A stretch of 39,626 nucleotides of DNA from UBA7332 sp051648105 (GTDB lineage: Bacteria > Bacteroidota > Bacteroidia > Bacteroidales > UBA7332). The position numbers were made by a program, and so were the translations under genes. The stretch spans positions 1 to 39,626 of the forward strand of contig JBOFEN010000076.1 of NCBI GenBank assembly GCA_051648105.1, read 5' to 3'. A model generated the notes under the pieces. That model had not been told where the DNA came from, did not search any database, and worked only from the letters and a program-made list of their open reading frames with translations. Positions 34,780-39,626 of this stretch are shown here, piece by piece; position 1 is the stretch's first letter; every line of letters starts with the position of its first letter.

Positions 34780-36321
34780 TTATTGCTTTATTGTTGATAG
34801 TGTAATAATAAATTTTGTACCTATGCCCCACTCGCTCTCTACGCGGATGGTGCCTTTATGATCGTTAATGATCTTCTTCACATATGCAAGTCCGAGACCA
34901 AATCCCTTTACATTGTGAACATTACCTGTTGGAACACGGTAGAACCTCTCGAAAACCTTCTTCATGTTTTCCTTCTTAATTCCTATCCCGTTATCTTCTA
35001 TGGTAACAATTATCTTGTCTGCTTCATTTTTGGTAGATATCTTCAACTGTATTGGAATCTCTGGCTTGCTGTATTTAACAGCATTATCCATAAGATTGAA
35101 AACAACATTAGTAAAGTGCATCTCATCAATATAAACAGCATCTTCAATTGCCTGTAAATCCATGGTGATCGATCCACCAAATTGCTCAACTTTTAGTTTA
35201 AAGGTCCCTACAACTCCTGATATGAGATTTGAAAGATTTATCTCTTTAAGTTTCAATGAGGCTTTTTGCTTATCGAATAATGACATCTGCAAAACCTTGT
35301 CTACTTGAAAGCTCAATCTTTTTGTCTCATCATTGATAACAGTTGCTATATGTTGAAACAAAGCGCTACTCTTTCCTACAGCTGGATCTTTCAACATCTG
35401 TGCTGCAAGTGATATGGTAGAGACGGGGGTCTTAAACTCATGAGTCATATTGTTGATAAAATCATTTCTCATCTCTGAGAGTCTCTTCTGACGTATCACT
35501 GAATAAATCGTGAAGATAAATGTAAGAAGGAGAACTCCTGTAAAGATAAATGATGGTATCATAAACCTAACGGACTCTAAAATATAGTTTCTTTTAGCTG
35601 AAAAATATACTTTTAGATAACTATACTTATTTGGAGGGTCATTGGGAAATATTATCCTAGAGAATACCTCGTCATTACTTTTTGGATCGTATCCAGAAGT
35701 TCTATAAATAATCCTACTATCTCTATCAACAACTGCAAACTCGAAAACTAAATTTAATCCATTATTAAGAAGTTCAGCTCTTAAGAACTCTTTTAATTGA
35801 TAGAAATTAATTCTCTCCTCTAATGGTTTAACACCTGCTGAGGAAAGTAGGTCCAATATTAAATAATCAAGAACCTCTCTTTGATACAAATACCTTCCTT
35901 TTAGTGCTTTCTGCAACTCAGAAGTTGTATGCTGAATAGAATTCTTTCCATGTTGATTTGATATATAGATATTGGGCTTTACTGAGCCATAACTTTTATT
36001 GAGTTTATCAATATGATCGGAATCTAACAATGCACCTTTACCTTTCTCTAGAGCTGACACAGACTCTGCTGAGTTTAACTTCGAGATATTCGCATAGTAT
36101 ATCGATTCTGGATTTTTCCTGAGATCATCCTCGAGATATCGCTTTGTCTCTTCAGTCTCTAACCCTCTTGTTACTTGGTATAAACTTCGTTTTACTGCCT
36201 CAGAAAACTGTTCATTTCTCATTTGAACAATCTCTTCTAAATAGTTAATTTGCAAAGATAGCAATCCTATAAAGGTAGCAACAAGAACCAAGATAAGAGA
36301 CCAAATCGTAGATTTCTTCAT
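34780..36321 (-). CDS. rprX: RprX-like sensor histidine kinase
   Basis: A 513-residue membrane histidine kinase. Transmembrane helices lie at about 5-25 and 253-276, enclosing a periplasmic sensor region of about 225 residues. The H-box is DFINNMTHEFKTPV with His294; the N-box is VFNLMDNAVKYS; ATP-lid motifs are EDNGIGI, FERFYRV and GFGLGLAYVKKI. The order and spacing match RprX. It precedes rprY with a 2-bp gap, so the pair is translationally linked. A well-formed promoter is at 36452-36482. In Bacteroides RprXY was originally linked to tetracycline-resistance regulation; the stimulus here is unknown. Confidence 0.9.
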   Translation of the reverse strand: MKKSTIWSLILVLVATFIGLLSLQINYLEEIVQMRNEQFSEAVKRSLYQVTRGLETEETKRYLEDDLRKNPESIYYANISKLNSAESVSALEKGKGALLDSDHIDKLNKSYGSVKPNIYISNQHGKNSIQHTTSELQKALKGRYLYQREVLDYLILDLLSSAGVKPLEERINFYQLKEFLRAELLNNGLNLVFEFAVVDRDSRIIYRTSGYDPKSNDEVFSRIIFPNDPPNKYSYLKVYFSAKRNYILESVRFMIPSFIFTGVLLLTFIFTIYSVIRQKRLSEMRNDFINNMTHEFKTPVSTISLAAQMLKDPAVGKSSALFQHIATVINDETKRLSFQVDKVLQMSLFDKQKASLKLKEINLSNLISGVVGTFKLKVEQFGGSITMDLQAIEDAVYIDEMHFTNVVFNLMDNAVKYSKPEIPIQLKISTKNEADKIIVTIEDNGIGIKKENMKKVFERFYRVPTGNVHNVKGFGLGLAYVKKIINDHKGTIRVESEWGIGTKFIITLSTIKQ

Positions 36322-36451
36322 ACAGTTTTGTTACATATTAGTATTTTGTTTCTCTATTCGAGCCTATAATTATAATTGCTTTTGTTTTATAAACAAACAA
36401 CTCTCTTAATTGTTTACCTAAAATAAAAAACATTCACACAAAAGCAGAGAG

Positions 36452-36482
36452 CAAATTTAACAAATACTATGTTAAACACAAA
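36452..36482 (-). promoter_or_regulatory. Promoter of rprXY
   Basis: TTTG (36479-36482), a 19-bp spacer and TAAATTTG (36452-36459) on the minus strand match the Bacteroidota form. The start would be near 36447, giving a leader of about 125 nt. The remainder of the 36322-36895 gap holds the terminator at 36666-36707 and AT-rich sequence with no gene I can see. Confidence 0.7.
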
Positions 36483-36665
36483 AGAATCATCATATTTTTA
36501 CACAGGAAGTCGATTTAATATAACTAAACCTTGATTATTAGCAATCAACTTTCTGATTAATAATAGCTTTTACTCTATCAATTCTTGGCTATTTAATATA
36601 TGTAAATCTAAAACAAACCCTATAAAATAATTATCTAAGCTTCTAATTTTCTATCTTATAGAAAA

Positions 36666-36707
36666 GGTCATATTAATATTGAGAGAGTGTCTCAAATTAA
36701 TATGACC
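36666..36707 (-). terminator. Distal terminator of the EF-G2-like gene
   Basis: A 12-bp perfect stem (GGTCATATTAAT at 36666-36677, partner at 36696-36707) with an inner 6-bp TTGAGA/TCTCAA pairing is followed by TTTTCTATAAG on the minus strand. It is 188 bp beyond the EF-G2-like stop codon, implying a long 3' UTR or an unseen short RNA in between. Confidence 0.75.
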
Positions 36708-36895
36708 AAGACTTCAAACAAATAAAAAGAACGATTTTATCTAAGATTACAAATTACAGATTTTACAAATCAAACTCTATCTTGGAAAAAATCAACTTAG
36801 CAACAACCATTAATAATTACAAGTATACTATTTAATAACCGTATATTTAAGCAAATAAATATGCAACATATACTAAACATAGATACATTATACCA

Positions 36896-39052
36896 TTATT
36901 CTGCTACTTGTTGAGATTCATACTCTTTTAGTAACTTATCTTGAATATCACCATTTACTAATTCATAAGAGGAGAATCTCATATTAAATGACGCTCTTCC
37001 TCCAGTGATAGAACTTAACGAAGTTGAATAACTATACATCTCCTTCAATGGAACTCTAGCTAGAATTTTCTCAAAACCATTCTCACTATCCATCCCCATT
37101 ATTACAGCTCTACGCCCCTGAAGATCACTCATTACATCACCCATCTTATCTGAAGGCACAAATACTGTCACATCATATATAGGCTCTAACACTTTTGGAC
37201 CTGCAGATTTAAATGCTTGACTAAAGGCATTCCTTCCTGCTAATCTAAAAGATATCTCGTTTGAGTCAACTGGGTGCATTTTCCCATCGTAAACGATAAC
37301 TCTTACATCTCTTGCATATGAGCCTGTTAGTGGCCCTTGTTCCATTCTGTCCATTACCCCCTTAAGTATTGCAGGAATAAATCTTGAATCAATAGCACCG
37401 CCAACAATACTGTTTACGAAGTATAGCTTACCCCCCCAATCAAGAGTCAGTTCTTGTGTGTCTCTAGCATTTATCTTAAACTCTTGACCATTGAATTTAT
37501 AAACATCTCTTACTGGCACACCCTCAACATAGGGCTCTACAATCATATGAACTTCTCCAAATTGACCAGCACCACCAGATTGTTTCTTATGCCTATAGTC
37601 AGACCTAGATGCTTTTGTAATTGTCTCTCTATAAGGTATTCGAGGCTCAGAAAACTCTACCTGCATCTTGTCATTATTTGTAAGTCTCCACTTTAGTGTT
37701 TTTAAATGAAACTCGCCTTGACTATGAACAATAAGCTGCTTCAATTCCTTTGAATGCTCTATCATAATTGTTGGATCCTCCTCATGCATCCTTGTCAACA
37801 ACTCACTTAGTCGTTCAGTATCACTCTCTACCAATGGGCGTATAGCTCTACTAAATTTAGGCTCAGGATATTTAATGAAATCAAATTGCCACTCACAACC
37901 TTTTTGATTTAGACTATTTCCAGTTCTAGTATCCTTCAGCTTTACAACGGCGCCGATATCACCTGCTACCAACTCTTCAACTTTGTTTCTATTTGAACCA
38001 GCGACACAGAACAGCTGTGCCAATCGCTCCTTTGTACCTCGAGTAACATTAACTAGGTCCGCACCTTCGTGTATCCTACCAGACATTACTTTGAAATAAG
38101 AAATCTCACCAATATGAGGCTCTATTGTTGTTTTAAAGACAAAGATACTTGTAGGTCCTTCAGTAATAGGTGACACATCATCGCCATTTACAGATCGTAC
38201 ATGAGGCATTTCTGAAACCAAAGGAACAACATTGCCTAAGAACTCCATTAAACGCCTTACTCCCATATCCTTCTTGGCACTACAGCAAAATATTGGGAAT
38301 ATAGATCTTTCAATTAGGCCTAGATGGATACCATGCCTCATTTCATCTTCACTAAGACTACCTTGCTCAAAAAACTTCTCCATCAATGCCTCATCATTCT
38401 CTGCTGCTGACTCTACCAGTTTCTGATGTAACTCCTCAGCTCTCTCCTTCTCACTTTCTGGAATATCTAAAATAGTTGGCACTCCACCATCTTTACCCCA
38501 TCGATACATTTTCATAGTAAGTACATCAATCAAGGAGTTAAAATCAGGTCCTACAGAAAGTGGATACTGAACAATTGCGACTTTACTTCCATACAACTCC
38601 TTTAACCTTAGTACTGAACTTTCATAATCTGCCTTTTCAGAATCTATTTGATTTAATACAAAAACTATGGGCTTATTAAATTTCTGAGCATATCTGAATT
38701 TGCTCTGAGTTCCAACATCAACTCCCCATTCAGAGTTAATTACTAAAAGAGCTGTATCTGTAACATTCAATGCAGTTATTGCACCTCCAATAAAATCATC
38801 CGCACCGGGACAATCTATAAAATTCAATTTACGGCCCATCCATTCCAGTTGGAATACAGTACTAAATACAGAGTAACCATACTCGTGTTCTACTGGGAAG
38901 TAGTCACAAACAGTATTTTTGGATTCAACTTGACCTCTTCTTTTAATAATGTCTGATTCGAACAACATACTCTCTGACAGAGTTGTTTTACCAACACCAC
39001 TTCCTCCTATAATGGAGATGTTCTTAATTTCACTAGATTGGTATACCTTCAT
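36896..39052 (-). CDS. fusA2: EF-G paralog (EF-G2-like) without the catalytic His
   Basis: A 718-residue elongation factor G-like protein with GTPase domain, domain II, EFG_III, domain IV and EFG_C in the normal order. The P-loop is GGSGVGKTT (16-24) in place of the usual AHIDAGKTT. The G3 motif reads DCPGAD (80-85), where EF-G has DTPGHVD, so the catalytic His is replaced by Ala84. The G4 motif is NQID (134-137) in place of NKMD. Domain IV keeps SGGAGQFGEV. In Bacteroides an EF-G2 paralog lacking GTPase activity supports translation during starvation and gut colonisation, and this gene has that signature. The longest frame starts at 39085; Met at 39052 (MKVYQSSEIKNISIIGG) is the better start. 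Confidence 0.9.
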   Translation of the reverse strand: MKVYQSSEIKNISIIGGSGVGKTTLSESMLFESDIIKRRGQVESKNTVCDYFPVEHEYGYSVFSTVFQLEWMGRKLNFIDCPGADDFIGGAITALNVTDTALLVINSEWGVDVGTQSKFRYAQKFNKPIVFVLNQIDSEKADYESSVLRLKELYGSKVAIVQYPLSVGPDFNSLIDVLTMKMYRWGKDGGVPTILDIPESEKERAEELHQKLVESAAENDEALMEKFFEQGSLSEDEMRHGIHLGLIERSIFPIFCCSAKKDMGVRRLMEFLGNVVPLVSEMPHVRSVNGDDVSPITEGPTSIFVFKTTIEPHIGEISYFKVMSGRIHEGADLVNVTRGTKERLAQLFCVAGSNRNKVEELVAGDIGAVVKLKDTRTGNSLNQKGCEWQFDFIKYPEPKFSRAIRPLVESDTERLSELLTRMHEEDPTIMIEHSKELKQLIVHSQGEFHLKTLKWRLTNNDKMQVEFSEPRIPYRETITKASRSDYRHKKQSGGAGQFGEVHMIVEPYVEGVPVRDVYKFNGQEFKINARDTQELTLDWGGKLYFVNSIVGGAIDSRFIPAILKGVMDRMEQGPLTGSYARDVRVIVYDGKMHPVDSNEISFRLAGRNAFSQAFKSAGPKVLEPIYDVTVFVPSDKMGDVMSDLQGRRAVIMGMDSENGFEKILARVPLKEMYSYSTSLSSITGGRASFNMRFSSYELVNGDIQDKLLKEYESQQVAE

Positions 39053-39299
39053 GAGACAAATATTTAATGTTAAATAATACTCCAAAAACTAATAACCTTC
39101 GCAAAGAAAGTAAAATTTCTCAAACAAACATCAAACATGATAATGTTTATAAAAACTGTTATGAAGCATAAAATTTAGACGATAAATATTACGGGGAAAT
39201 TTCTAATAGATCATATTAAGTAAAAGAATCTATATTTGGAATACCATGAATAGCTATTAAACAAAATAGGAGGAAAAACAGAAATAAATCATTCAAAAA

Positions 39300-39330
39300 T
39301 TTGGAGGTTAGAAAAAAAAACGTACCTTTG
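39300..39330 (+). promoter_or_regulatory. Promoter of tRNA-Leu
   Basis: TTTG (39300-39303), a 19-bp spacer and TACCTTTG (39323-39330) match the Bacteroidota form, 15 bp before the mature tRNA 5' end. Confidence 0.8.
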
Positions 39331-39345
39331 TATCGAATTAATGAA

Positions 39346-39427
39346 GCGGATGTGGTGTAATTGGTAGCCACGCCAGACTTAGGATCTGGTGCTGCGAGGC
39401 GTGGGGGTTCGAGTCCCTTCATCCGCA
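39346..39427 (+). tRNA. tRNA-Leu (anticodon TAG)
   Basis: The acceptor arms GCGGATG and CATCCGC pair fully, with discriminator A at 39427. The anticodon stem CCAGA/TCTGG encloses loop CTTAGGA with anticodon TAG, decoding CUA/CUN leucine. The extra-long variable arm (TGCTGCGAGGCGT) marks a class II tRNA. CCA is not encoded. Confidence 0.97.
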
Positions 39428-39429
39428 CT

Positions 39430-39465
39430 AAAGAGTAGGAACAAATATGTTCCTACTCTTTTTTT
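39430..39465 (+). terminator. Terminator of tRNA-Leu
   Basis: A 14-bp perfect stem (39430-39443 with 39448-39461) and AATA loop end in a run of T, directly after the tRNA. Confidence 0.95.
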
Positions 39466-39544
39466 GATTACATATGTTTGAACAATAAAACGGCTCACCC
39501 GATAAACCATGGGGAAAGTTGTCTTAAATATTTATCTTTGCTGT

Positions 39545-39626
39545 ATGAATACAGAAGGTTTATTGCTTTTGGCGCAGGTTGTTTTACCAAGTGACATATT
39601 GAATCGATTTACAATTACTAGAGTTG
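39545..39626 (+). CDS. Partial CDS, possible transposase N-terminus (right edge)
   Basis: A reading frame opens MNTEGLLLLAQVVLPSDILN and runs off the window after 27 codons. The opening resembles the N-terminal region of Bacteroidota transposases of the ISAon1/ISL3-like type (a short helix followed by LLP-x-x-I-L-x-x-F). A possible insertion-sequence end, GGCTCACCC, starts at 39492. A -7 match TATCTTTG at 39533-39540 lies so close to the ATG that the message would be nearly leaderless. Identification rests on 27 residues and is tentative; an unrelated gene is possible. Confidence 0.4.
   Translation, partial: MNTEGLLLLAQVVLPSDILNRFTITRV

Overview
The window is a chromosomal stretch from a bacterium of the phylum Bacteroidota, most likely order Bacteroidales. 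The evidence is the gene content: a GT3-type glycogen synthase paired with an alpha-glucan phosphorylase, serine palmitoyltransferase for sphingolipids, an RprX/RprY-type two-component system, DUF3822, DUF4837, DUF4301 and DUF3109 proteins, a secreted protein with a type IX secretion (T9SS)-like C-terminus, and an EF-G2-like elongation factor paralog. Many promoters also fit the Bacteroidota form TTTG, 19-20 bp spacer, TAnnTTTG, and Shine-Dalgarno sequences are not conspicuous. The DNA is AT-rich and gene-dense, with an intrinsic terminator after most units. No plasmid, prophage or CRISPR signature is seen.

Layout. 1-1444: tRNA-Asp and a secreted alpha/beta-hydrolase. 1449-6177: an AddB-like nuclease and a MATE efflux pump, separated by the first of two unusual TACGTACGTA repeat arrays. 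6549-10893: the glycogen pair. 11029-13056: a three-gene unit ending in rsmD. 13147-14556: an SF1B helicase, followed by about 0.9 kb of noncoding DNA rich in inverted repeats. 15451-17624: a DUF3109 protein and phosphoglycerate mutase gpmI. 17740-17812: a candidate small RNA. 18037-22148: a DUF4837 lipoprotein, pdxA and the secreted T9SS-like protein. 22303-26781: a Spy-like periplasmic protein, a RelA-type (p)ppGpp synthetase with a degenerate hydrolase domain, and a DUF4301 protein. 26994-27089: the second TACGTACGTA array. 27269-30062: arginine decarboxylase and an RsmI-like methyltransferase. 30073-33983: a lipid kinase divergent from serine palmitoyltransferase, an MgtC-family protein and an ankyrin-repeat protein. 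34076-36321: rprXY. 36896-39052: the EF-G2-like factor. 39346-39626: tRNA-Leu and the start of a probable transposase gene at the right edge.

Several functions centre on starvation and nutrient status: glycogen turnover, (p)ppGpp synthesis, an EF-G paralog that lacks the catalytic His, polyamine synthesis, and sphingolipid synthesis beside a lipid kinase. They form separate transcription units, so this is a neighbourhood of housekeeping and stress genes, not one operon.

The most unusual DNA is the pair of roughly 96-bp arrays at 4495-4590 and 26994-27089. Each has four palindromic cores at exactly 22-bp steps, variable spacers and similar array ends, which suggests a protein-binding array or a dispersed element. 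The other leads are the small RNA at 17740-17812, a structured leader before the MATE gene, the inverted-repeat region at 14557-15450, and a perfect 52-bp palindrome at 34015-34066.
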